This document shows, in pieces, positions 7,917 through 16,065 of a stretch of DNA of 64,000 nt. The notes under the pieces were generated by a model that was given only the letters and a program-made list of their open reading frames with translations, did not search any database and was not told where the DNA came from. The DNA is taken from the NCBI RefSeq assembly GCF_963676735.1, contig NZ_OY781464.1:4683001-4747000 (forward strand), given 5' to 3'. A program made the translations under genes and the position numbers. How positions within the stretch are numbered: position 1 is the stretch's first letter; every line of letters starts with the position of its first letter. Source of the stretch: an uncultured Draconibacterium sp. Its GTDB lineage: Bacteria; Bacteroidota; Bacteroidia; Bacteroidales; Prolixibacteraceae.

Positions 7917-10223
7917 TTACAGTATGTTTTCCATCGCTTTTCCCAGGTTCGATGCTTCTTCCAAAAACTGCTGAACATTCAGTTCGCGGTGGTAAATAAC
8001 GCCGTGTGTAGCTCTAAGCAACGGAGATTCGTTTTGGTAGAAGAAATTTTTTCCGAGCAGCAACTGAATTTGCTTGTGTTGTTCAAACCATACCCGCTGT
8101 GTGAGGTCGCTAAATTTTCCATCGAGCTGGTAGCTCGGAAACGAGGCATTTACCTGGGTAATGTAACATTCGGTAAACGATTTGTCGAGTGTAGCCAACG
8201 AGTTTAACGAAACGGGAACAATTACTTCAACATCCCAGGGGTTGTATTTAAACCAAACATTCCGGTAGCCAACAATACGCAGCTGGCTCAGGTCTTCTTC
8301 TTTGCTCCAGTCTTCAACTGCCCGGGCAATGGCCTGTAACACTTTGTAGTGTGTGTCGGGGCCGCTTCCCTGCGGGTCCATAGCCAGGCTAATAACTGTT
8401 GGTTTGTATTTTCTGAAATCTTCAAGAATAGGAAGAATGTCTTTTTCGTAATTCGATTCGCCCGAGTAAAAGCCTAAACGCAGGTGGTGCACATTTTTTA
8501 CCATAATACCGTAGTGGGCCCATACCAGCTCTTCTTCAAACTCCCTGATCATACCTTTTAGCTTTTGCACTTTTGGCGGATTTTTCCCGCCATCGTAACT
8601 TTTTCGTAAAATGGTAAGTACTTCAAAAATAGTTTCTCTTAATTCTTCTTCGTCTTTAATATTCCAGATAGAAACTAAAGCACGAACCACCCTGTGACAA
8701 ACGCCACGGCGTTTCTCTTCTTCATCTTGCGCTGCAATGTTATCGAGGTAATGGTAAATGTCTTTGTCCCATTTATATTTGTAACCGTCTTTAAAAAAGT
8801 CGGGGAAGTTGATCATTTCAATTGTTCCCTGGTTTATCAGGTCTTTTGTGTCAATCAGTAACTGGTACAAAAAGCTGTTGGTAACCGCAGTAAAGCCCGA
8901 GGTAAGCACCGAAAAATGAAGCTCGTTGCTGGCATCGCGGGATTGACGGTTGGTAGATGGCATAATCCCCAGCATAATATCATCGTGGTGGGGCCCGGTA
9001 TGGTAATACACCTGGTTAACCTCTTTTTTCATCCCTTTGTGCAGCTTGGCTAAAATTGAATCGATTACCGATTGCACTGTATTTTCATTCAGGTCGGGAA
9101 TCATGCTGCAGTACTTGTCTGCCTTTAGGTCGTCAAGCTCCAGTTTTGTACCAAATTTATTTATCTTCTTGCAAAGTTCGATAACAGCCCGTTCCGTTTT
9201 CTGATGGTTCCACGGAGTGCAGGTGTAGTAACAATCAATACTGTCTTCAAGCGAAACAGCTGCTCCTTCAGTAAGGTAAAAGCGGGCATTTTCCAGCTTC
9301 TGAAGTGCGGTTGCGGGGTAGGTAACAGTAGGTTCACTTTCTAACGATGCCTTTATGGTATCGGCAATGGCTTCACCTGCGGCATAAATAATGGTCTTGT
9401 TTTGCGGGTTGAACGACAAGGTGCCTAATCCGATCGTAATAACCAAACGATTTTTCGACACCTCTATTCCTCCCAAATCGGCAGCAGTTATAGCTTGCGT
9501 TTCGAAATTGGTTTGAGTGAGACGGGTTGATGAAAAATGATCGGAACCGCGGGTGTTGAAAGCGATTAAACCATCGGGGCCAATCCCGCCAAGGAAAAAG
9601 CCAATTCCACCTTTTTCGCGAATTTTATTTTCGTAGGCTGTACACCAGTTATCAATTTTAAAAATCGATTCCTGTTGCAATTGCTCCTGGTGTGTTTTTG
9701 CTTCGCGATAACGCAACGAAAGATCGATTTTATAATCAGGAAAGATTTCTGAAAAATGTTTTCCTTCCGCCAGCTCAACTTCTTCAGAGTTTATAAGCAG
9801 GGCCTTTTCTTTATTAAATCCAAAAGTCTCGATGTATTGTTTTTGCGCATAATTATGAAGGCTGTTGTGCTGTTTTGGGTCGATGGGAAAGAATTCGCCC
9901 ATTTGTACAAAAGACAACTCGCTTAAGTCGGGTTTTTTTACATCGGCCAATCCGTATTTTTCTAAAAAGTCTTTTCCTTTTTTGTTGGTCCAGTTTTCAA
10001 GTATAAGATGCGTAAAATCCAGAAAGTATTGTGCTGTTTTACCCGTTGGTAAACTAACAACACCATTGGGGTTTTTACTTGCCCACTCCAAAAAACTTAA
10101 GGCCGAAAGCAAACCCAGTTTCGGAAAACTTTCGGTAGTGATATACGGAACTTTGGTTGTAATTGTTTGCGACTTTGCTTCTGCAAAAAATGCCTCTTCA
10201 ACCTTTGTAAAATTGATTTTCAT
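7917..10223 (-). CDS. NagB-like / LmbE-like (PIG-L deacetylase) fusion protein
   Basis: A 768-residue cytoplasmic protein. The start at 10223 is chosen because the upstream frame extension overlaps the ROK gene and its sequence is not NagB-like. Residues about 30-330 are a NagB domain (LPTGKT at 58-63, GGIGPDGLIAFN at 212-223). Residues about 400-600 are a PIG-L/LmbE domain with the metal motif PHHDD at 411-415. Such fusions are common in Bacteroidota and usually annotated as GlcN-6-P deaminase. Here the NagB residues equivalent to D72, H143 and E148 read Gly109, Leu219 and Thr224, leaving only D217. LmbE proteins are zinc deacetylases of GlcNAc compounds, so this protein may supply the deacetylation step; no separate nagA is in the window. 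Confidence 0.85.
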   Translation of the reverse strand: MKINFTKVEEAFFAEAKSQTITTKVPYITTESFPKLGLLSALSFLEWASKNPNGVVSLPTGKTAQYFLDFTHLILENWTNKKGKDFLEKYGLADVKKPDLSELSFVQMGEFFPIDPKQHNSLHNYAQKQYIETFGFNKEKALLINSEEVELAEGKHFSEIFPDYKIDLSLRYREAKTHQEQLQQESIFKIDNWCTAYENKIREKGGIGFFLGGIGPDGLIAFNTRGSDHFSSTRLTQTNFETQAITAADLGGIEVSKNRLVITIGLGTLSFNPQNKTIIYAAGEAIADTIKASLESEPTVTYPATALQKLENARFYLTEGAAVSLEDSIDCYYTCTPWNHQKTERAVIELCKKINKFGTKLELDDLKADKYCSMIPDLNENTVQSVIDSILAKLHKGMKKEVNQVYYHTGPHHDDIMLGIMPSTNRQSRDASNELHFSVLTSGFTAVTNSFLYQLLIDTKDLINQGTIEMINFPDFFKDGYKYKWDKDIYHYLDNIAAQDEEEKRRGVCHRVVRALVSIWNIKDEEELRETIFEVLTILRKSYDGGKNPPKVQKLKGMIREFEEELVWAHYGIMVKNVHHLRLGFYSGESNYEKDILPILEDFRKYKPTVISLAMDPQGSGPDTHYKVLQAIARAVEDWSKEEDLSQLRIVGYRNVWFKYNPWDVEVIVPVSLNSLATLDKSFTECYITQVNASFPSYQLDGKFSDLTQRVWFEQHKQIQLLLGKNFFYQNESPLLRATHGVIYHRELNVQQFLEEASNLGKAMENIL

Positions 10224-10308
10224 GCGATTAAAATTTTTTCGAGACCCTTTGCTTACAGAGATATGATGTTTCTTGTTTTCTGTTTTTATCTCAGTTCCGG
10301 ATCTGCTA

Positions 10309-11529
10309 TTATCGTTGTTTTGAAATACGTTCCAAAGCATACGCAGCTGCCCCGATGGTACCGGCTTTTGTTCCAAGTTCAGAAAACTGAATTTCAGTTT
10401 CGTTACTAATATCGCGGTTGCTAAAGGTATGGATAGCCTGTTGTATTGGAGCCAGAATAAATTGGCTGGCAACAGCAACCTGGCCTCCAATAATAATAAG
10501 TTCAGGATTAAAAATCTGAATCAGGTAGGCCATTCCTCTGCCCAGCCATTTGCCAACTTCTGAAAATAAAGATATGGCAAACTGGTCGCCGGAGTTGGCA
10601 GCTTGTATAACTGTTGAAATATCTATTTTGCTTAAATCTTCTTTTACCAGATCTTTTATCAGCGAAGAATTACCTTGAAGAATTCCTTCGCGTGCCTGGC
10701 GCGCAATTGCATTGGCCGAAACAATAGTTTCCAAACATCCCTGTTTGCCGCACACACAAAGCACACCGTTATCGGCAAGCGGTAAATGTCCAAACTCGCC
10801 CGAATAACCCGATTTGCCGGTATACAATTTCCCATTTACAATTATTCCCAATCCTAAACCCCAGTCAGCCTGAAGCATCAACACGTTTTTCTTGCCCTTA
10901 GCAAGGCCAAAGTGTTGTTCGGCAAAGGTGCGTACTTTCGCGTCATGGTTGATATAAACCGGAATGCCAAATATTTTTTGTAATCTATCAAACAGGTTTT
11001 TCTCTTTGGGGAAATAGGTTTGGTTTATTCCCTCTTTCTGATTGATTAAACCTGGCAGTTCTATTCCGGCAACCAACACTTTATCCTGGTCAATTTTGCT
11101 GGCTTTTATTACCTCCTCCAGCTTTTCATTTACCTGGTTAAAAATGTTAATGTCCGACGACATTTTAATAGGAAAGTAATGAGGTCCGCTAACTTCATTG
11201 TTGCAGCTGTTAAAAATTGAAATAATGGTGCGGGTTACATTTATGGTAATGCCAACCACATAAAAGCCATTTTCAACCAGTCCGTAAATATTCGGACGGC
11301 GTCCGCCACTCGAGTCGCCACGGCCCAATTCGTTTACCAGCTCGTCTTCAATGAGTTCCAGTAAAAGGCTGTTAATTTTTGGCGTACTTAATTTAATCTG
11401 TTTGGCCAAATCCGAATTAGAAAGCGCGCCATTAAAATAGATTGAGCGAAGAATTTGTTTCTTCTGGGCAATTTTTTTGAGCTCAACTGCCTGGCTTTGA
11501 TTTCCTGTGGTTTTAAAAAGTTTTTCCAT
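10309..11529 (-). CDS. ROK family transcriptional regulator (NagC/Mlc-like)
   Basis: A 406-residue protein. The N-terminal winged helix-turn-helix (about 20-75, with LSNSDLAKQIKLSTPKINSLL) is followed by a ROK sugar-binding domain with the intact zinc motif CVCGKQGCLE (258-267), H248 in GEFGHLPL and D196 in NHDAK. ROK repressors bind palindromic AT-rich operators and release them on binding a sugar or sugar phosphate. It heads the minus-strand amino-sugar run, 85 bp upstream of the NagB-LmbE fusion. A 21-bp palindrome lies 47-67 bp upstream of its start and recurs before the GH92 gene, so I infer autoregulation and control of glycan genes. Confidence 0.9.
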   Translation of the reverse strand: MEKLFKTTGNQSQAVELKKIAQKKQILRSIYFNGALSNSDLAKQIKLSTPKINSLLLELIEDELVNELGRGDSSGGRRPNIYGLVENGFYVVGITINVTRTIISIFNSCNNEVSGPHYFPIKMSSDINIFNQVNEKLEEVIKASKIDQDKVLVAGIELPGLINQKEGINQTYFPKEKNLFDRLQKIFGIPVYINHDAKVRTFAEQHFGLAKGKKNVLMLQADWGLGLGIIVNGKLYTGKSGYSGEFGHLPLADNGVLCVCGKQGCLETIVSANAIARQAREGILQGNSSLIKDLVKEDLSKIDISTVIQAANSGDQFAISLFSEVGKWLGRGMAYLIQIFNPELIIIGGQVAVASQFILAPIQQAIHTFSNRDISNETEIQFSELGTKAGTIGAAAYALERISKQR

Positions 11530-11575
11530 AACTGTGTGTGCAAAAATCAGAATATTTTATGTATCAAACAAGAGT

Positions 11576-11596
11576 CTTTTTAAAATAATTAAAAAG
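11576..11596. promoter_or_regulatory. Palindromic operator candidate (site A)
   Basis: Arms CTTTTTAA (11576-11583) and TTAAAAAG (11589-11596) flank spacer AATAA. Read on the other strand the whole 21 bp is identical to site B at 24272-24292. It lies in the divergent gap between the ROK regulator and the PHP gene and probably is the ROK operator (inference). Outer bases AGT/ACT add partial symmetry. Confidence 0.55.
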
Positions 11597-11723
11597 AAGA
11601 CTATAATTCACCTAAATTTAACCATTCATTTACAATTCATAAAAAATTAATATGAAAATATTTTATTCTTGGTTATTTTCGAAGATCTTTAAAAACGGTT
11701 TTGTATTTCTAAATAATTCTACC

Positions 11724-12824
11724 ATGATGAAAATATTTGGTTTATTGCTTGTTATATTGTTGGTATTTAGTGAGTTAGTTAACGCTCAGCCGCGTCGAAT
11801 AATTCATATTCCCAATATTGAAAGTTACAAAACCTTAAAGTGTGATTTTCATATGCACACGGTATTTTCTGATGGAACGGTGTGGCCAACTGTGCGCATT
11901 GAAGAAGCCTGGAATGAGGGACTTGATGCCATTTCAATTACCGATCATATCGAATATCGCCCGCATTCTATTGATGTGGTTGCCGATCATAACCGGTCGT
12001 TTGAATTGGCCGAGCCATTGGCTAAACAATCTGATATTCTTTTAATAAAAGGTGCTGAAATTACACGTAGTATGCCTCCGGGACATTTAAATGTTCTGTT
12101 TATAAAAAATGCGAACTTGCTTGAACTCGAGGATGTTACAGCAGCCATAAAAGAAGCACGCGATCAGGGAGCGTTTATAATGTGGAATCACCCTTGTTGG
12201 GACGCTCAACAGCCTGATACCGTGCGGTGGTGGGATGAACACACCGACTTATTCGAAAATGATATGTTACATGGAATTGAAGTGTACAATTGGGAATTTT
12301 GCCCGGAGGCAATGCGTTGGGCCAACGATAAGAATTTAACAATGCTGGGTAATTCTGATGTGCATGGGCCTATGGATGTGAATGATGGCCATCGCCCCTT
12401 AACACTGGTGTTTGCAAAAAGCCGAACAATAGGGGGGATAAAAGAGGCACTGTTCGACGGGCGCACGGCGGTGTACTACGACAATACTTTGGCCGGAAAA
12501 TCAGACTTTCTTGAACCACTATTTTTTGCTTCGTTAAAATACAATGAAGCACCCTTAAAGCTTAAAAACAAAGAGTCGAAAGTGATAAAAATTACCAATA
12601 ACTCGGATGTGGATTACGAGCTGGAACTCGTTCAACCGGGCGTTGGTTTTGACGCACCGGAGCTTATTACCTTAAAAGCACACCACGTTTCGGCCTTAAA
12701 CATTAGCGGAAATTCAGACGAGGTGGCCAACGCTGCAACACTTAACGTATATTACCGGGTGAAGAATTTGCTTATTGATGCTGATGAAAGCCTGGTTGTT
12801 ACTTTTTCCTTCAGAAACAATTAG
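11724..12824 (+). CDS. Exported PHP-domain phosphoesterase (Sb-PDE-like)
   Basis: A 366-residue protein read from ATG 11724; an in-frame ATG at 11652 adds 24 residues ahead of the signal peptide MMKIFGLLLVILLVFS and is less likely. PHP metal-binding motifs are all present: CDFHMHTVFSDG (HxH), ITDHIEYRP, KGAEITRS, NHPCWD and GNSDVHGP. A C-terminal beta-rich domain (about 270-366) follows. PHP proteins are metal-dependent phosphoesterases. Length and signal peptide match the Bacteroidota Sb-PDE family of periplasmic phosphodiesterases. It diverges from the ROK regulator and shares its control region, so it may belong to the same regulon. Confidence 0.85.
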   Translation: MMKIFGLLLVILLVFSELVNAQPRRIIHIPNIESYKTLKCDFHMHTVFSDGTVWPTVRIEEAWNEGLDAISITDHIEYRPHSIDVVADHNRSFELAEPLAKQSDILLIKGAEITRSMPPGHLNVLFIKNANLLELEDVTAAIKEARDQGAFIMWNHPCWDAQQPDTVRWWDEHTDLFENDMLHGIEVYNWEFCPEAMRWANDKNLTMLGNSDVHGPMDVNDGHRPLTLVFAKSRTIGGIKEALFDGRTAVYYDNTLAGKSDFLEPLFFASLKYNEAPLKLKNKESKVIKITNNSDVDYELELVQPGVGFDAPELITLKAHHVSALNISGNSDEVANAATLNVYYRVKNLLIDADESLVVTFSFRNN

Positions 12825-12867
12825 TGTGATTCATTGTTAAATTGCTGAAGTTTTATTCACAAGAGCC

Positions 12868-13536
12868 ATGTCAGGATCAACAAAAAAAGAACCTCCGTTA
12901 CTACGGCAAATAATTACCAATAATGTCGAAATATCGCCGGGAGTGCATGTCATTTCCTTTCGGCGGGATTTTGAATTCTTACCCGGGCAGGTGGTAAAAA
13001 TTGGGATTGACACCGACCACCCACCTCGTATTTACAGTATTTGTAGTGGCAACCAGGAGGATGAGGTGCGGATTCTATTTAATATAAAAGACGATGGCTT
13101 TTTAACCCCTAAAATGGCAGCAATGATTCCGGGCGATCAGCTTTTTGTTTCGGAACCTTACGGTAGTTTTTTAGATCACAAAGAACCGGCCTGGTGGATT
13201 GCAACAGGTACGGGTATTGCTCCCTTCTATTCCATGTTCCGATCGGGACTTAACGAAGGGAAAAAACTTATACATGGTGTACGGCAGCTTAACCAGTTTT
13301 ACTTTGAAGATGAACTGGATTGGGCAATGGGCAACAATTATGTTCGGTGCTGCTCGGGCGAACAATCGTGTGATGTTTTTCCGGGACGGGTAAGCAAATA
13401 CCTGACAGAAATAAACCAGTTGCCCGATGTAAATTATTTTATATGCGGGAAAGCCTTAATGGTAGTGGAAGTGCGCGACCTGCTTATTGAAAAAGGAGTA
13501 AATTACGAAAATATAATTGCAGAAATCTATTTCTAA
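12868..13536 (+). CDS. Ferredoxin-NADP reductase-like flavoprotein
   Basis: A 222-residue cytoplasmic oxidoreductase of the FNR superfamily. The FAD-binding motif RxYS appears as PPRIYSICSG (about 50-60). The NAD(P) motif is IATGTGIAPFYSM (about 110-122), and the C-terminal ICGKALMVVEVRDLL segment is typical of the pyridine-nucleotide half. It would move electrons between NAD(P)H and a small redox protein or ferredoxin. It is about 40 bp downstream of the PHP gene on the same strand; the two do not share an obvious pathway. Confidence 0.85.
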   Translation: MSGSTKKEPPLLRQIITNNVEISPGVHVISFRRDFEFLPGQVVKIGIDTDHPPRIYSICSGNQEDEVRILFNIKDDGFLTPKMAAMIPGDQLFVSEPYGSFLDHKEPAWWIATGTGIAPFYSMFRSGLNEGKKLIHGVRQLNQFYFEDELDWAMGNNYVRCCSGEQSCDVFPGRVSKYLTEINQLPDVNYFICGKALMVVEVRDLLIEKGVNYENIIAEIYF

Positions 13537-13618
13537 GAATCGTGTTTGATTGAAATTGTAATTGTTGTACTTTTATTGGTACAAATGCTGTGTACTTAAT
13601 TTAAAAAACATAATCATA

Positions 13619-14329
13619 ATGAAACGTACTTTTTTATTAACCGCCGTAATGCTTTTTGCATTAATCAGCACACAAGCCCAATCGCTTGAATCAGTTTTAG
13701 ATAATTACTATAAGGCCAGTGGCCTTGAAAAACTTGCCGATGTAAAAACCTTCGATATCAAGGCAAAAATGAGTATGATGGGAATGGATATGCCCATGAC
13801 CATAAAAATTAAAAAGCCCAATAAATTTAGGGTAGACGTAGAAATGATGGGCCAAAAAACAACCAGCGCTTTTGATGGTGAAAAAGGATGGATGGTTAAT
13901 CCAATGATGGGATCGGGCGTGCAGGATTTGGAAGGAGCTCAATTAAAACAGGCTATGAGTAAGGCAGATATGGAAGGAGAACTTTTTAACTACGCAGCAA
14001 AAGGGCATAGCATTGAAATGCAGGGAAAAGTGGACGTGGATGGTACTGAAGCTTATAAACTAAAACTTACCGACAAAGATGGTATGGTAAAAACCTATTT
14101 TATTGATGCCGATACTTATATGGTGAATAGAGTAGAAGCTCGGGTAGAAGCAATGGGGCAGAGCATGGATATTGTTACCAAAATGCTGGAATACAAGGAT
14201 GTAAAAGGAGTAAAAGTTGCCAATAGAATTGAAGTAGAAATGCCCATGGGAAAACAATCAATGATAATGGAAGAAATTAAAGTTGATGAAAATATTGATG
14301 ACGCCGTTTTCTCTCGTCCTGCAAATTAA
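13619..14329 (+). CDS. LolA-like outer-membrane lipoprotein sorting protein family
   Basis: A 236-residue exported protein read from the ATG at 13619, which begins the signal peptide MKRTFLLTAVMLFALIS...QAQ; an upstream in-frame extension is not signal-like. The body alternates beta strands with LolA/LppX-style phrases (IKIKKPNKFRVDVEM, AFDGEKGWMVNPMMG, GTEAYKLKLTDKDG). These proteins carry lipids or lipoproteins in the periplasm. The sequence is unusually rich in methionine (clusters such as MSMMGMDMPM), which may form a greasy ligand-binding surface. An intrinsic terminator follows 22 bp after the stop. Confidence 0.75.
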   Translation: MKRTFLLTAVMLFALISTQAQSLESVLDNYYKASGLEKLADVKTFDIKAKMSMMGMDMPMTIKIKKPNKFRVDVEMMGQKTTSAFDGEKGWMVNPMMGSGVQDLEGAQLKQAMSKADMEGELFNYAAKGHSIEMQGKVDVDGTEAYKLKLTDKDGMVKTYFIDADTYMVNRVEARVEAMGQSMDIVTKMLEYKDVKGVKVANRIEVEMPMGKQSMIMEEIKVDENIDDAVFSRPAN

Positions 14330-14351
14330 AAATCAAATGTTTAAAAATATT

Positions 14352-14377
14352 AAGGGTGGGGAACCACCCTTTTTTTA
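14352..14377 (+). terminator. Intrinsic terminator after the LolA-like gene
   Basis: AAGGGTGG (14352-14359) pairs with CCACCCTT (14364-14371) around a GGAA loop, followed by a run of T. Confidence 0.9.
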
Positions 14378-14526
14378 TGCCCGATTTTTAGAAAATGAAA
14401 CATAATTTAGCAAATAGAACTACTCCTTTACTATTGTTAACGAATAAGCTGGTTAAGTTTAACGTCTTTTACGAGAATCGCCACAATATTTGCAACACCT
14501 TTGATTAAAATCTAAAAAATAGCACA

Positions 14527-15039
14527 ATGAAAATAAAATTACTTTTCTCGGCATTTATAATTCTTGCCGCTGTATCCGTTTCAAAAGCACAACAATCCTT
14601 AAAAATTGGCCACGTCAACATTCAGGAACTGGTTCAAAAACATCCTGCAATGGACAGTTTGCGGGCCATCGTAGAGCAAGAGTCAAAAGATATGGAAGAA
14701 ATTTACCAGGAAATGCTGGAAGAGCACGAAGCTGCCATTCAAAAATTTGAACAGGAGAATGAGGGATATTCTGACTTTGTAAGGGAAACCAAGCAAAACG
14801 AGATTTTAGAGCAATCGCAAAAAATACAGAATTACAATCAAACAGCACAACAGCAATTGCAGCGCCGAAATATGGAATTGATACAACCCGTTTATAAACA
14901 AATAAACCAGGAAATCAGCAACATTGCCGGTGCTCAAAAGTTTACCTATGTACTCGATATAAGTGCCGGAAATGTAGCCTATGTTTCGCCCGAAAGCGAG
15001 GATTTAACACCTTTGGTTTTAGAGGCGATTACTGAGTAA
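14527..15039 (+). CDS. OmpH/Skp family periplasmic chaperone
   Basis: A 170-residue protein. The signal peptide MKIKLLFSAFIILAAVSVSKAQ is followed by the OmpH opening LKIGHVNIQELVQKHP and a long charged coiled-coil region (about 50-130, rich in Glu and Gln). The C-terminus ending ...NVAYVSPESEDLTPLVLEAI is the usual OmpH tail. Skp proteins hold unfolded outer-membrane proteins in the periplasm. The gene stands alone between two terminators, so it is probably monocistronic, unlike the common bamA-skp arrangement. Confidence 0.92.
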   Translation: MKIKLLFSAFIILAAVSVSKAQQSLKIGHVNIQELVQKHPAMDSLRAIVEQESKDMEEIYQEMLEEHEAAIQKFEQENEGYSDFVRETKQNEILEQSQKIQNYNQTAQQQLQRRNMELIQPVYKQINQEISNIAGAQKFTYVLDISAGNVAYVSPESEDLTPLVLEAITE

Positions 15040-15045
15040 AAGCAA

Positions 15046-15085
15046 CAGGTCTCAAAAAAAATGTTGAGACCTGCTGAAGTATTTT
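15046..15085 (+). terminator. Intrinsic terminator after ompH-like gene
   Basis: CAGGTCTCAA (15046-15055) pairs with TTGAGACCTG (15064-15073) around an A-rich loop; a T-rich stretch ATTTTTT follows after 8 nt. It separates this gene from the convergent GH130 gene ending at 15086. Confidence 0.75.
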
Positions 15086-16054
15086 TTAAACTGAATTTTT
15101 CTTAATAAACTCAATCAGTTCTTTCTGGTAAGCAAAGGCCATTCCCACTACCGTGTCAGCTGCGCCGTAATAAACGGCAATTCGTTCACCGTCGTTTAAG
15201 GCTGCGCAAGGAAAAACAACATTGGGTACATCGCCGGCCAGTTCGTAAGGTGCAGCCGGAGCCAGGAGGTAGGGCTGTGTGCGGTACAATACTTTCGAGG
15301 GGTCTTCGAGGTCGAGTAATGCAGCACCCATTGAATAACGGAAACCGTTGCAGGTGTTTATTACTCCGTGGTAAAATTCCAGCCACCCTTCTTCTGTTTT
15401 AATTGGTACCGATCCGGCGCCAATTTTGGTACACTGCCAGGCACTCCGTTCAAAAGGGGTAACTTTCATTACGCAACGGTGCTCACCCCAGTATTTCATG
15501 TCGGGGCTGTAGCTAATGTAAATATCGCCAAAAGGTGTATGGCCATTATCGCTCGGACGGCTTAGCATGGCATATTTCCCGTTAATTTTCTCGGGGAAAA
15601 GAACACCATTACGGTTAAAGGGCAAAAAGGCATTTTCGCATTGGTGAAAGGTTCTAAAATCAAAGGTGTAAGCAATCCCGATTGTTGGGCCATGGTAGCC
15701 ATTGCACCAGGTAACCCAGTAGCGGTCTTCAATCCAGGTAACGCGCGGATCATATTTGTAGTCCGACTCGATCATTTCGGTGTTTCCGGCAACCATCTCA
15801 ATCGGTTCGTGATTGATTTCCCAGTTGATACCATCTTTACTAAAACCGGCAAAAATATTCATCTGCACAGCTTTGTTGTCGCAGCGAAAAACGCCGGCAA
15901 AACCATCTTCAAACGGAACAACAGCACTGTTGAAAATACTGTTTGATGTTGGAATGGCATAACGGCCAATAACCGGATTTTCGGAATAACGCCACATTAC
16001 ATCTGAGCAACCTTCAGGCCGGTCTTGAAAAGGTATATTAACTTTTTTTGTCAT
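15086..16054 (-). CDS. GH130 beta-mannoside phosphorylase
   Basis: A 322-residue cytoplasmic five-bladed propeller enzyme of family GH130. Typical phrases are FNSAVVPFEDGFAGVFR, YKYDPRVTWIEDRYW (D102 is the probable proton donor) and FYHGV. GH130 enzymes phosphorolyse beta-mannosides, giving mannose-1-phosphate. In B. thetaiotaomicron a GH130 next to an inner-membrane sugar transporter acts on Man-beta-1,4-GlcNAc from N-glycans. Here too the gene follows a transporter by 11 bp on the same strand. The exact substrate (mannosyl-GlcNAc, mannosyl-glucose or mannobiose) cannot be decided from sequence. Confidence 0.9.
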   Translation of the reverse strand: MTKKVNIPFQDRPEGCSDVMWRYSENPVIGRYAIPTSNSIFNSAVVPFEDGFAGVFRCDNKAVQMNIFAGFSKDGINWEINHEPIEMVAGNTEMIESDYKYDPRVTWIEDRYWVTWCNGYHGPTIGIAYTFDFRTFHQCENAFLPFNRNGVLFPEKINGKYAMLSRPSDNGHTPFGDIYISYSPDMKYWGEHRCVMKVTPFERSAWQCTKIGAGSVPIKTEEGWLEFYHGVINTCNGFRYSMGAALLDLEDPSKVLYRTQPYLLAPAAPYELAGDVPNVVFPCAALNDGERIAVYYGAADTVVGMAFAYQKELIEFIKKNSV

Positions 16055-16065
16055 TACAGTAAGAA

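Noticed and set aside
10224..10490. N-terminal extension of the NagB-LmbE fusion into the ROK gene
   Set aside because: The added residues are a frame shadow of the ROK gene's end and are unlike NagB; the ATG at 10223 gives the natural start.
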